From the NCBI GenBank assembly GCA_036346225.1, contig JARFIW010001480.1, positions 15,371,501 through 15,435,500 on the forward strand: a stretch of 64,000 nucleotides of DNA, in the 5' to 3' direction. The notes under the pieces were generated by a model that saw only the letters and a program-made list of their open reading frames with translations, ran no database searches and was not told the origin of the DNA. The stretch comes from Platerodrilus igneus (Eukaryota > Arthropoda > Insecta > Coleoptera > Lycidae). Position numbers and translations under genes: made by a program. Positions 1-9,929 of the stretch are shown piece by piece. Each line of letters starts with the position of its first letter. Within the stretch, counting starts at the first letter, position 1.

Positions 1-172
1 TTTTAGTTCCGTTAAGTGGAATTTTTGTGCAAAGCTCCAATAGTCTATGGTATTTTGCATACTGCCTAATTTTATTGGTAGTATACCGGGGTTGTTTTTT
101 ATGTCTTCAATTATTATTTCGGTGTCCGTTCTACCTGGGTTGAGGTTGACGGTAAGGGTGATGATTGTCCGT
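1..172 (-). pseudogene. env-like N-terminal fragment of element A (partial)
   Basis: A minus-strand frame different from that of integrase stays open from about 172 to the window edge. Its residues include the block NNPGILPIKLG followed by DYWSF, which resembles the start of errantivirus Env proteins, where an Asn-Pro-Gly block precedes a Gly and a Trp-containing strand. It overlaps the last codons of integrase, which stop at 114. A polypyrimidine stretch ending in AG at plus 173-174 could be the splice acceptor used for env mRNA in this group. Only about 57 residues are visible, so fusion peptide, cleavage site and membrane anchor cannot be assessed. Confidence 0.5.
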
Positions 173-618
173 CTGAAAGTACAGGGTATCTTTCGTTTTT
201 CAAGTGAATATATATTGTTATCTTGCCGTTATCTACTACGGCTATGTTTTTGTCCGATATTCTTTTAATTTTAAAAGAGCCTAAAAATCTGGGTGCCGTT
301 TTGTGTCGTTTGCTTTGGAAATTTTTCTCGTTTACGGTTTGTCCTATTGAGAATTTATTTGCGTCGGTATTTTTATTGCGGGTTGTGGTAATACGTTCCT
401 TGTCGTTATCTAATTTATCCTTTACTTTGTCATAAGTTATATTTAGTTTTTCTTTATGATCCTTGACATATTGCTGATATACTTCTTTGTTGTAATGTAT
501 GCCATAAAGGTTACGTGAATCTGAAAGTTCTAAAGTTAATTCTAATGGCGTAAAATTGGTTGATTAATGGATTGTGTTATTATAGGCGATTAGTGCGAAT
601 GACTTTAAATTAGTAATG
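114..618 (-). pseudogene. Integrase C-terminal part, element A
   Basis: The minus strand encodes a lysine-rich helical segment (YNKEVYQQYVKDHKEK, then many Lys, Asp and Arg) and a basic stretch QSKRHKTAPRFLGSFKI. These match the layout of errantivirus integrase tails, in which a long charged helix after the catalytic core leads to an RxKxAPR motif. Upstream the residues IAYNNTIH and NFTPLEL correspond to the end of the catalytic core. One in-frame TAA sits between IH and STNF. The segment is separated from the core at 1310 onward by foreign DNA. It would have acted in the nucleus in proviral DNA insertion; it cannot do so now. Confidence 0.75.
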
Positions 619-728
619 TGTTCTTTCTAGTAGGTTATTCTTAGTAATCTGATTTTACTTACAATCGGTTAGTAATATGTGCATTTATACTCTTCAATAC
701 AGTCGGGAAGCGACTCATTACTTACTTC

Positions 729-796
729 ACTTTCCCGGCTAGCCGGGAAAGTACTTTCCTGGCTAGCAAGTGTCACTTTCCCGACTAACAAGTGTC
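729..796. repeat. Perfect 24-bp palindrome followed by two related direct repeats
   Basis: Positions 729-752 are ACTTTCCCGGCT followed by its exact reverse complement. Two more copies of the half-site follow at 753 (ACTTTCCTGGCTAGC) and 775 (ACTTTCCCGACTAAC), each continuing AAGTGTC. The array looks like a cluster of binding sites or a transposon sub-terminal repeat; which of these cannot be decided here. Confidence 0.7.
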
Positions 797-864
797 ATTT
801 TCTTATTGCATTAAATCATGATTTTTAAAGTTAATTAACAACAAACAACTCTGTGCTTATTTAG

Positions 865-872
865 TATAAAAG
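865..872 (+). promoter_or_regulatory. TATA box candidate (TATAAAAG)
   Basis: TATAAAAG lies 70-110 bp downstream of the palindrome and direct-repeat cluster. About 30-50 bp further on there is no strong initiator motif, and no reading frame follows on the plus strand. It may be the promoter of the inserted segment (for example an LTR). Confidence 0.3.
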
Positions 873-1182
873 CAACATCTATTTGGAATTGTATATATTA
901 ATTGTTACATTAAAATTCTGAGTATTGTTAACTGTTAAAGTACGACCATGCTGATGCTGAAAATGTCACTATCGGACATATTTTATGTCAAAGTACAAAT
1001 GTAACTTTTAACAATGCGGTATATTCGTAACTCATACAATATTGTGTCAAAATCAACAAACATAATGTACCCTAGCAACGGTCTCACATATGTCTTTGTT
1101 GAAATATTTTATTAAATTATATAAAAATTAAAATGATTTGACACTTATTTATATTTACTAACCGATTGTGAATAAAATAGTA

Positions 1183-1301
1183 TACATACCTCGCGGAAAG
1201 GATCATTACAGTCTCGTGCCTATAGCTACCCTCGGCGCTGCGCGCCTCGGGCATCTAACCAGCACTCGGCTGTAATGCTCTACCTCCCTGTTCGGTATGT
1301 A
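1183..1301. repeat. GC-rich 119-nt imperfect hairpin
   Basis: The block starts TACATACC and ends GGTATGTA. Inside, CATTACAG pairs with CTGTAATG and GTGC with GCAC, and the centre is an interrupted GC-rich palindrome around CGGCGCTGCGCGCC. It stands out sharply from the AT-rich surroundings and lies at the junction where the integrase of element A is broken, so it may be the terminus or whole of a small hairpin-type transposon. No target duplication was recognised. Confidence 0.6.
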
Positions 1302-1305
1302 ATGT

Positions 1306-2295
1306 ACTATGTTCTAGCAGGATTGAATGTAGTCTTTTGATTAGTCCGTTGGATTCAGGGTGGTTTTCAGTTATAAAATAAATTTTTATTTTGTGGAGTT
1401 CTCAAGTGTTTTGGATAGTTTCAATTCTAAATTTGATGCCGTTATCTAAAGTTATTGTTTCGGGCGTTCCACAAAATGTAAAGTACTGTAAAAATCTGTG
1501 GGTTATGTTAATACTATTTTTAGAGGTGATTGGTATTGCTTGACCTATTTTTGTGAATGCATCTACAATTGTCAAATAACTTTGTGCTTCTACTACTAAA
1601 GTATCGGCATGTAATTTTTGAAAGGGTTTGTCAGGTGTTTTAGTTAACATTAAGGGTATTTTTGGGGGTTTCCTATCGTATTTCATTTTGTCGCATAGTT
1701 CACATTGATTAATAAAGTCTGTAATTAGTTCTTTCACGCCCTTGAAATAATATCGTCTCATGAGTTGCCTTAAGGTTTCATTAATTCCACGATGGTTGGT
1801 TTTTCCTTCGTGTTGGTTTCGGATTACATAATTTATTTCGTCAGGGTCATCTATGGTTATTAATTTTCTTGTGCATCTTATAAATTCAGAGCCAGAGTTA
1901 TTAAATAATTTAACATATAATTCTGAAAATCGTTTATACAAGTTTTCAGCGTTAAAGTAAAAGTAAAATCGTTTTTTCTCGGGGGTGTATTCCTGTAGAA
2001 TTTTAATTATTTGTTCCTCATTATTGTCTTGAGTTATCTGAATTTGGTATATCTTCTTGTTATCTATTTTAGTATATTTTACAGGGTTGGGGTTGGTTAT
2101 AACTTCGGTAATTATGAACTGATTGGGTTTCATATCGATGGCTTCATTGAAAATTTTAATCGCGGTTTTTGGCTCTTTATTTTGTGTTGAGTGTATGGTA
2201 TCCATCTCGTCTGGATCTTTTCTGATTTCCGTTTCGTCTGCGTTTCCTATAACTGATTCCGTTTCCAGTGCGTTGAGTTGTATTCTACTTAAAGC
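1306..2295 (-). pseudogene. Integrase zinc-binding and catalytic core, element A
   Basis: After a spacer that follows RNase H, the frame from 2205 to 1402 holds the integrase HHCC region (histidines in HEGKTNH, cysteines in CELC) and the catalytic core with its first Asp in LHADTL and second Asp in LDNGIKF. The third catalytic residue falls in a shifted frame just downstream, in HPESNGLIKRLHS, where the usual Glu before Arg is Lys. The core is cut at about 1305 by foreign DNA. Integrases of this group insert retroviral DNA; with a frameshift, a changed DDE residue and the interruption this copy is dead. Confidence 0.85.
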
Positions 2296-2924
2296 GTCTG
2301 CGTTATTATTATAAATTCATTTCTTGTATATTATCTCGTAGTCATATTTTTCTAATCGGATTCTCCATCGTTGTAATTTTGAATTAGGTTCCTTAAGTTT
2401 GCATAGCCATACTAATGGTCTATGATCGGTGTATATGTAAAATTTTCGTCCGTATACGTATGGTCTAAAATTCTTTGTTCCCAAATTATGGCTAACAATT
2501 CTTTCTCTATGGTGCTGTATTTCTGTTCGGTTTCATTTAAGGTCATGAATGCGTAGTTGATGGGTTTATCGTTGCCTACGGAGCCTTGGCTTAATACGGC
2601 GCCTAATGCTACATTTGATGCGTCTGTCGTTAATATGAATGGTTTCGAAAAGTTTGGGTATTCTAATACGGGGTGATTTGTTAATATACTTTTAATTTTA
2701 TCTACGGCTTTAATAAATTCTGGGGTATGTTCAATTTTTAATTTCGTCAAAATTAAACTTCGTAGATCTTGGCATTTCATTCCAAATTGGTACGGGAATT
2801 GGTTATTTTCCATTCTAAGGTTTATTAAGTCGCGTACTAGGCATTTTACGTTACGTTGATCGCCAAAATATGCAATCAATATGCGTTTGAAATCTTCCCA
2901 TTGTTCTGTCATCTCGGCTGGCAA
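2296..2924 (-). pseudogene. In-frame gag/RNase H chimera, element A
   Basis: The frame from 2924 to 2412 begins as gag (WEDFKRILIAYFGDQRN, DLINLRM) and, about 60 residues in, changes at KLK/IEHTPEF to the RT connection and RNase H domain (HPVLEYPNFSKPFILTTDAS, GAVLSQG, YSTIEKELLAI). The missing piece is the rest of gag, protease and the RT palm and fingers, so an internal deletion of roughly 2 kb rejoined the two in frame. RNase H continues past 2412 with TDHRPLVWL and ends near 2296 with NADALSRI, carrying one stop in between. The Asp in TTDAS and the Glu in EKELLAI are still present. Confidence 0.8.
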
Positions 2925-3114
2925 TTAGTGTTAGTGCCCGTCCGGTTAGTTTACTAATAAAAAGGCGTAGGAGTAATACGTTTCTTTCGTTGTCTTCGGG
3001 TTTATAAAAGGTTTTCAAAAATATTTCACACGTTGTTATAAAATTACCAAGAAGACATTGGTCTCCATTAAAGTTTGGTATCGTTTCGAGATAAATCTTC
3101 ATATCTAAACTCAT
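2851..3114 (-). pseudogene. gag N-terminal fragment, element A
   Basis: The frame starts with ATG at 3114 in the context CCACAATGAG and gives IPNFNGDQCLLGNFITTCEIFL, typical of the capsid start of gypsy/17.6-group Gag, where a Pro-x-Phe-x-Gly block precedes a helix. It then reads LLLRLFISKLTGRAL before shifting frame into the chimera that starts at 2924. Gag would form the particle shell. Truncated and frameshifted. Confidence 0.7.
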
Positions 3115-4802
3115 TGTGGCTGGGGGGTGTTCTAATAATTAATATTTAGTTTTGACTTTAATAATTTTCAAATTTTGTAAAAGTTAAGATTAAATTTGCA
3201 GTTTGTGTTGTTATTCTTTGCTTGGGTTTATTAATTTTTAGTATAGATTGCGTCGGGTTACTTGCTATTTTTAGCTTGGGTCGTTTTAAACTATCTAAAG
3301 AATTGAGTTGCTTGTATTGTAAAATAAGTGTATGAATATTGCTGTATTTTTAATATTTATAAAAAAATTGCATTAGCATTTGTTTTTGTTCTAAATATCT
3401 TCGTTTCTATTAATTTTACGAAATAACTTTAAAAGACCGAAATTAAAGCCGATAAATTTCTTGTAAAATAGGGTTTGTATTATGAAATTTTGAGTGCATC
3501 GAAATAGAAAACTGGCGTTTCAAAGGACAGGTAAGTTTACGTATGTAGCAGATCATCACTGAGTCGCCTGAAATGATAAAAAAAACGCGTCTTTAACCAT
3601 TTTTATGTACCTATTGAAGTGTCAGAAGTTATTCTTGAGTTTTTTCTAAATCGTTTGGTATTAGGCCGATATTTTTAGGACCGACAGTACTGTACGTAGG
3701 TACTAAAGATGTTCTGACTTCTGTGCTAATTGCAATCAAAAGGACTGACGAAATGAGCGATTCCAAATCGGATAAAAAATATTTAAATATTGCAAATGAA
3801 GAAAAAATAGAAGACTAACAACTGATTTCGTAATTGTATTCTATAAAATTTTTATTTCGAACATTTTTCAATTCGAGAGTTCATTTTAGACTATATATGT
3901 ACGACCTATACTTTAAGAATTAAAGCTGGATCTTAACATGTAAAACATCTATCATTAACATAAAAAAATTGTCTTTTAATTAATAACTCGACGAATTTGG
4001 GCCGTACAGAAATGAATAAAAAACGAAATTGTTCGTAATCAGATTTCTCTACAACTTTTATATAAAACATTTCTCGATTCAAGAGTCCATTTTTGAGATA
4101 TTAACCAAAAATGCGAACGCGCGTACGCCATTTTGTTGCGTCGCAAAACTACCTTTGTTTAAAAAAATTATATCTCTGCTTCATTTGGTCGTACAGACTT
4201 GAATAAAAATGAAATTGTGTGGGATTTTGTAAGCTACAATTACATAAATTGCCGTAAAGTTTATATCATCCGGGTTATTTGCGAAAAACTAATTTTCTTG
4301 AATTTTTGGACCCTTCCCTGCCCGCAACGTAGCGTCTACACGTGGGGATTTTTAATATGTTGAATAGTACCCTAAAATAAGCCTGTTTATAAAGTTTCAG
4401 CCCAGTCAGTATTATTTCCTCCAGATCGACAAATTTCGAGTCATTTTACTGGGCTATTAGGCGTTGTCCTGGATATATTATGTGACCTGACTTTGTGGTA
4501 AAGATCGCTGTTGAACCAACTTACGACCCACACTATCTCCGACAAACGAGTGCCGTCACGTTCCTATATGATGTTAATTAGCTTGCCAAAGCACGTAATG
4601 ATCCTCGCAGCAGAAAAACAGTAGGAAAGCGACAGAAGCCTAGTGGTTAGTTACAAGTACCATATAACAATGCAAAAATCGCGTTTACGTCTATTTGTTA
4701 AGAAACATTCTTCAGAAAAGAAATAAAGAGAGATATTTAAATAGCTCTTGCATATATTCTACTTGTTTAACTATGAATCTCATATCCAATCGTTTGTTTC
4801 AG
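3115..4802. other. Non-coding stretch with a diverged internal repeat
   Basis: 3115-3480 is probably the leader of element A but shows no clear primer-binding site or LTR border. 3480-4640 is AT-rich without a credible reading frame; between about 3815 and 4300 three diverged modules share phrases such as a run on GGxCGTACAGAxxTGAATAAAAA and CTACAA(C/T)TxTxTA, which suggests an old tandemly arranged repeat unit of about 150-200 bp. No terminal repeats or target duplications were seen. Confidence 0.4.
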
Positions 4803-4982
4803 GTTTTCATAACCGTATAGTTAAAGTAAGAAGATGTTAAACTTTTCGGTGGACAGTGAAAATATATGACTACAATAATAGTGAAATATAGGCATGCTAG
4901 TTCTGACGACATGAAAGCTGCGTCAACGAGTTTTCAATGGATCAGTGTTTTCGTATTAATGCTTCTACTTGCGTCAGCTTTA
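4803..4982 (+). CDS. Possible first coding exon of a secreted protein
   Basis: A good 3' splice site (TTTGTTTCAG at 4793-4802) is followed by a frame that ends at a strong donor, TTAG/GTAAGT at 4983. ATG codons lie at 4866 and 4911. From the second, the residues are MKAASTSFQW then a hydrophobic run ISVFVLMLLLASAL, a good signal peptide with an Ala-Ser-Ala cleavage context. The intron would be phase 1. Insect neuropeptide and small secreted-protein genes often have such an exon, but no mature peptide was found downstream within the window and the protein is not recognised. Splice sites and signal peptide are seen; that it is a real gene is inference. It is the only stretch that does not look transposon-derived. 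Confidence 0.35.
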
Positions 4983-6697
4983 GGTAAGTATTTTCTTAAA
5001 TCGGACACATTTTACTGTCTCTTAGAAAAACAAAAAGAAAGGAAATGAAAACAAAAACATTAAAAAACTGAAACAAAGAAAATTAAAGTCACCATCACCA
5101 CAGAAATGCGATAGTGCAACATTAGACTAGCTCAGACATTTACATATCTATTGCATACTCTCATTTTCAAGTAAGTAAACAACTGCACATTTATTACCCG
5201 AGAGCTACGTCAGAATTGGCTTCAAATTAGATTATGCAATTAATAACATAAAAATTAAAACTATAGTACATCGTTCAAATTAGATGCCTTTACTTTTAGA
5301 TATCTATTTTATTATATGTTGTTTCAAACTATGTACTATATAGGTGAACTAGATAACCATAATAAATTTACATAATTTTTCTTAAATCTACAATTCTACC
5401 ATAATTGAGAAGAATTTTGAATAGATTTGACAATACCACAATTGTCACTTAGGAAGTAGATTTCTTAGGATTAATAACTACAGTATTATGTAAGTAAGGA
5501 CCGCTACACTTGCGGCCACGTCCCCAATCCTGCGCCCGAAGGTACTACATTGGGTTTAAACGCGAAAATAAACGTGGTTTAAATAAATCTGACTTCATAA
5601 TTAATTAACCATGAATAAAATATATAAAGTAAAACTAAAGTTGGGGTTCAAACAATGGTTTCCCTAGCGAAGACTTTGGAGTGGGACTGACCAACAAGAC
5701 ACTAGCAAAAAGTAAAAATGGAGGGATCTGTAATACCGGAGAGCAGCTGCCAGCCCTGCCTACTGGCGCAACACAAAGGGGCGACTTAAAACGATCCCAA
5801 GCTAACTAACTAATATTTGCTAATGGATTTGAATTTCTAAGCATACGCCAAATTTATTAATATCGAATCCAACTATTTGTTCTTGCACTATAAATTTACA
5901 ATATTGTTCTCCTTAGTTTAAGTATTTTATTATAACTTCAGCCTAAATTCGTCCCTAACGTTACCTATCGTTTCCTAACTGACATATTTAAATTTCAATT
6001 TTCCTTCCTATAAATATTACTGCGACCAAAAGTAGGCAGTAAAACGCCAAAACAAAACAAATCAAGCCACAAAACAATAAAATATATAAACGTACGTTAT
6101 AGGCGCAAAATATAAATATCTAAATAAAGCATTAAGCATAAAACAGTGCATTGAATAGTAAAAAAAGAATCGCCCAAATTATCATGTGCACTTGCATAAG
6201 CATTACGTCGGCTAGCGCCATCACACTTAAAAGGTGCTCGTTCAGGATTATTGCAAAACCTACTAATTAATACAAATCAATGCTTATGCGAGTACAGCCG
6301 CCTCAATATTTATACATACCACGAATATAAATTTCTCAAGTGCTCGAAGATCTAGTCGTCTGCCTATATCTATTCATTTCTTCCTGCTACGAAAGGTGAA
6401 TATGCACTGCTAAAGTCCTGGTGAGTATACACTAAATATCCCGAGAGGTCACAATCACTATCACGTTTAAGTTCTGGGAGATGCATGGTTTCACTCTAGT
6501 TTAATTGGTTGGTTTAATTTAATTAGGGCTTCTGATTTAATTTGTTATTTATTAGCCCGATGTTTAAAGTTTTGATTTAATATCCGGTATTCCGTGCGTT
6601 TTAGGCGAGACAGAGATTGATTTTGTCGTACGTATTTAGATATTTAAGTGTTTTGTTTTGATTTCTGTTTTTTTTTGTTGTTATAATCATGCCAAGT
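4983..6697. other. Intron or intergenic DNA, no gene recognised
   Basis: AT-rich sequence with scattered stops on both strands. Somewhat more GC-rich islands occur at 5500-5560 and 5640-5790, probably worn transposon fragments. 6480-6697 is the likely 3' untranslated region of the R1-group element to the right. Confidence 0.4.
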
Positions 6698-7140
6698 TCA
6701 ATACTCTATTTTTCTAAATCCTCCAAAGTACACGCGATTCTCGTCGTCCAATTTCTTAACCCCTCCTGCAAATTCCTTAAAAGCTACCCAGAATGCTTTT
6801 TGAATAACTACTTCCTGGACATCTTGTAGGCTCTTAAGCCATTCTAGTTCTTCAAGGGCTAGTTTCCAATCTGCTAACCCTCTGTTTGCCTATCTTGAGT
6901 CGGCAGTCAAATAGCAACGGTCGTTCTCGGTTAATCCGAATCTTGCCAGGTAGTCTTTCAGAGCCCCGTGAGGTGTTGCTAGCTGCACCATCTTATGTGT
7001 TCAAGTTTCGCCGTCATCTTATTTCTAGCTTCTATGCTCGGTATAAATTTGTGTCAACCTGGCCGTGGCAACGTTGTTCCACCTCTCTTCCCACTGTCGG
7101 ATTGACCTTTCTAGCAGCTTTCTTATATTAGCAACATTGG
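6698..7140 (-). pseudogene. ORF2 C-terminal tail, R1-group element
   Basis: After RNase H the minus strand reads IRQWEERWNNVATARLTQI, then HGALKDYLARFGLTENDRC, and finally WLKSLQDVQEVVIQKAFWVAFKEF before the stop at 6698. The HGxxxxYLxRFGL...C block is typical of the zinc-binding end of ORF2 in this group. It is spread over two frames. Confidence 0.65.
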
Positions 7141-7540
7141 TAACCATAAATGTGATGTAATAAACTTTCCTGTTGTGCATCTTTGGCCAACTCATCTGCT
7201 CCGTCGTTTTCTCGATGGCCGTCACGCGACCTAAACCAATAAAACTTCAAGTCTTGAAATCCAAGTGACATGTGAGCAATCCTTCAGATATCCCCTTAAA
7301 GATCTGTGGACGTGTTCATGTTGGCCAGAGCAGTCATGGCCGATTTGTTATCGCTGATGATAAAGTATCCATATGTGCCCGAGTGGTTGATGACGTACTC
7401 TATAGCTTCTCTTATAGACATCATCTCTCACTAAACGATTGTGTTGTAATCCACAAGTTTAGTTTAGAGTCAGAACGCCGCTCCTGCATGCTCATCGTTT
7501 AATCGCGAGCTATCTGTATAGATCTCGATCCCCGTCACGT
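7141..7540 (-). pseudogene. RNase H domain, R1-group element
   Basis: Minus-strand fragments in order: IEIYTDSSRLNDEHAGAAF (first catalytic Asp in YTDSS), MSIREAIEYVINH, YGYFIISDNKSAMTALANM (Asp in SDNKSA) and GHRENDGADELAKDA (His, Asn, Asp of the last block). These are the canonical RNase H blocks of non-LTR elements that remove the RNA template strand themselves. At least two stops and two frameshifts break the domain. Confidence 0.75.
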
Positions 7541-8060
7541 TTTAATCGCCTTTAGCAAACTCAATCCCTTGACATCATCAGGACGCTCTAGCTTAAAAAT
7601 AACAATCTTTCTTTCAACCTTCCTACTGCCAAGACCATCACTTTCAACAACTTCCCGCTCTTTCTCTATGTCTACGAGTCTTCGATCTCTAATCTCACTG
7701 ACGACATATTCGATTAGAAAAATCCTACTAATCACTAAAACTGCCTCCGTGGAAGTGGTTCTGTACGCCATCGCCGCCTAAACCGCAGTTATGCGCTGAA
7801 CGCTCGTCAATTGTCTGACTTCCGCGACCTTACAGCCCTCCCTCCCAAACAGATGCCGCATACAGCATTGCCAGTTCTATTGCTCTGGCGTAGACTGTCC
7901 TCAATTGAATTTCCAGTTTATCTTTGCTACTGCCATCATTCTATTGCATATTTCGCTGCCTTTACTTTTGACATATTGCACGTGCGCCTTTCAATTCAAT
8001 TTGTTATCTAATATAACGCCGAGGTATGTAATGGCTTCCTTTACCGGGATCTTTTCTTTT
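7541..8060 (-). pseudogene. ORF2 region between RT and RNase H, R1-group element
   Basis: Minus-strand text includes VKEAITYLGVILDNKL near 8040, then VAEVRQLTSVQRIT and MAYRTTSTEAVLVISRIFLIEYVV from 7771 downward. The YLGV block is the RT connection, and the AYRTxSTEAxxV block is a hallmark of R1-, LOA- and I-group proteins. The 7771-7535 frame is open but joins its neighbours only through frameshifts. Confidence 0.7.
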
Positions 8061-9300
8061 ACTAGCTTTAGCCTATAGGGGACGTTGTCTCGGTTTTGTT
8101 CCGAAATAAAGCGTCTGCGATTTTGTTGTATTGAATTTCAATTTGAACTCTCTTGAACATTGATATAATTTGCTCACAGGCTCATTCATTAGCAATCTCG
8201 GCCAGATGACCAACAGTGTATCGTCCGCAAATCCAACAATAGAGCATCCTTTGGGAAAGCTTGCTCTAACGATAGACTCATGCAACAACTTCCAGAATGT
8301 GGGACCAGAGCATGACCCCTACGAGCATCCCCTTTTCCACCAGTCCTCACACAACTTCCCCCGAAATTTCGACCTGTGCCAGTCGTCTTGAGAAAACACT
8401 CTTGACCAATGATATCAGGTTTTGCAGACAATCCCTACGCTCCAACTCCCAAACGATAGATGGCCTTACAGTTGACCTTTAAATGCTCCACCCGAAGGTA
8501 TTACATTTGCCGGGAAGTTTGACATTTTTCAAGCGGACCGTGTCGGAATTTAAACCTGAGACATTGAACACAGTAGTCACATGCATACCAACTACACCAT
8601 GGAGCCACCCAAACAATAGACAGCCACCAGATTACATCAAATGCCACTGAAGTGTCCAAAGCCACGACGACACAGTGCTGCTTAGCTTCTCTCGCCTGCT
8701 TGATTTCTCCAACTACCAACTCTAACGCGTCGATAGTCGATTTATCCTCTGTAACTCCAAATGGCCTATTATTAAAACCACCGCCGTCTAGCACAGCGTG
8801 CTCAACGCGCTTGGTCACGATTCCGTTCAAAGTTTTCGCCAGTACCGCGTTTTTGGGTTTAGGAATAAATTTCACGTTCTTGACTTTCCAGCAACGTGGA
8901 ATCACGCTCTTCTCCAAGAAAAGATAAAATAGCTCGGCAAACGCACGGGACGTAAGCAGGCACGTCCCCAGAGCTGCGTCTAAGGTGATTCCATAATACT
9001 CTGGTGCCTTATTGGGGTTTATCTTTCTAAAAGCCCTTACAACGTTTTGCCCAAGAATTGCCTTAACGCCACATTTTCCTTGCGCCTTTGTAGCACACCA
9101 ACGTATGGTGTTATGCAACCTCTCATCCTCCTCTGGATCATCCAACAAATATTCCGCCGTCGTTTTAAATCCCTCCGTATACTCCCCCATTATCTTCTTC
9201 GACAGGGTTGTTTACCTCTAATTATGCGATACATCGTCCTCCAAAGCTCTTTTTCAGAATTGCGCGTGCAAAATTCCTTAAATTTATTCGATCGCGTTTC
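8061..9300 (-). pseudogene. Reverse transcriptase domain, R1-group element
   Basis: The frame 9190-8501 carries INPNKAPEYYGI, CWKVKNVKFIPKPKN, FNNRPFGVTEDKSTIDALELVV and VALDTSVAFD (first catalytic Asp, usually VALDISGAFD). The block normally found between PKPKN and the R/QFG motif, containing RPI and LL, is deleted. After a frameshift, 8288-8073 holds IVGFADDTLLVIW, so the catalytic Asp pair is intact. The domain would copy element RNA at a nicked chromosomal target. Not functional because of the deletion, shifts and stops. Confidence 0.85.
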
Positions 9301-9474
9301 TTCAATTAATGTTTTATATTGTCGGTTACTTTGGTTAATACTCAATTCTTCTTTGTTCTTTTATTTCACCCGTGGCACGTTAATAGTAGCGCCCTAGGGT
9401 GCGGGTTTCTGCACGCTTGGAGGTTAACTCCCGGGTCCACCGAGGTACTCTATCTTTGAATGTTTTCTTTGCGC

Positions 9475-9745
9475 TTATCGCGTAAAAAGTGTTTGCACGG
9501 TTTTTATTTCGGTCACCGTTAAAAAGTCGCTTGATGGGTTATTTAAAATTATCCCCGCACATGCCCCGTTATTCATTATTAAGCCGCTGCGCCGCGCGGC
9601 CGCACGCTGTTTGATTGTAAAACGGTAAGCTCTCTCAGAACCCATTATCTTATGGCTATACACGTGCGGTTCCTGTATAAACCCAATATCAATCTTATTT
9701 TTCGCGAACAGTTTTACAAACCTACTAATTGCTTTTTTACCTTTT
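9475..9745 (-). pseudogene. APE-type endonuclease, N-terminal half, R1-group element
   Basis: The minus strand reads KLFAKNKIDIGFIQEPHV (Glu of the metal-binding QEP motif), then MGSERAYRF and CAGIILNNPSSDFLTVTEIKTVQTLFT. This is the first half of the endonuclease that nicks the target site. The second half with the GDFN and SDH motifs is gone: from about 9470 to 9300 the frame collapses and linker-like sequence before RT follows. The GIILNN block is nearly shared with the fragment at 63610-64000, so both belong to related families. Confidence 0.75.
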
Positions 9746-9929
9746 TCTTAATTTAATTGAGTGTATTTAATATTCTTTCGCCTTTAAATGTTTGTATGGG
9801 CTTCAAAATCCATAATCGATGTTACGTATGATGCCGTTTTTCAGTCGTAGCATCGTGGGGCATCTGCTGGACTTGGCATCGTGGCGCAGATCGATCTTCG
9901 TGCCACTACTCACTTTGTCGTTTACCCTG

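Larger units (their letters stand above)
640..1182. other. Foreign non-coding segment splitting the integrase of element A
   Basis: Integrase similarity stops near 1305 and resumes near 618, so about 0.65 kb has replaced or been inserted into the core. The segment has no long reading frame. It holds a perfect 24-bp palindrome, two 22-bp direct repeats, a TATAAAAG box and, at its right edge, the GC-rich hairpin described separately. A TATA box plus short repeats would fit LTR or transposon-end sequence, but no matching second end or target duplication was recognised. Confidence 0.45.
1..3114 (-). mobile_element. Errantivirus-like Ty3/Gypsy element A, decayed, cut by left window edge
   Basis: Read on the minus strand, the segment gives gag start, a gag/RNase H junction, RNase H end, integrase zinc-binding and core domains, integrase C-terminus and the beginning of an env-like reading frame, which is the order of insect errantiviruses (gypsy, 17.6, ZAM group). 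The rest of gag, protease and the polymerase part of RT are missing, and foreign DNA at about 640-1301 splits the integrase. No LTR pair is visible because the 3' end lies outside the window; the 5' LTR was not recognised between 3115 and 4800. It is a non-functional relic; the family assignment rests on protein resemblance recalled from known members. Confidence 0.8.

Noticed and set aside
1..435. Plus-strand frames of 70-73 codons
   Set aside because: Antisense of integrase and env-like sequence of element A.
8170..9397. Several plus-strand frames of 60-116 codons
   Set aside because: Antisense of the R1-group RT and linker, which explain the sequence fully.
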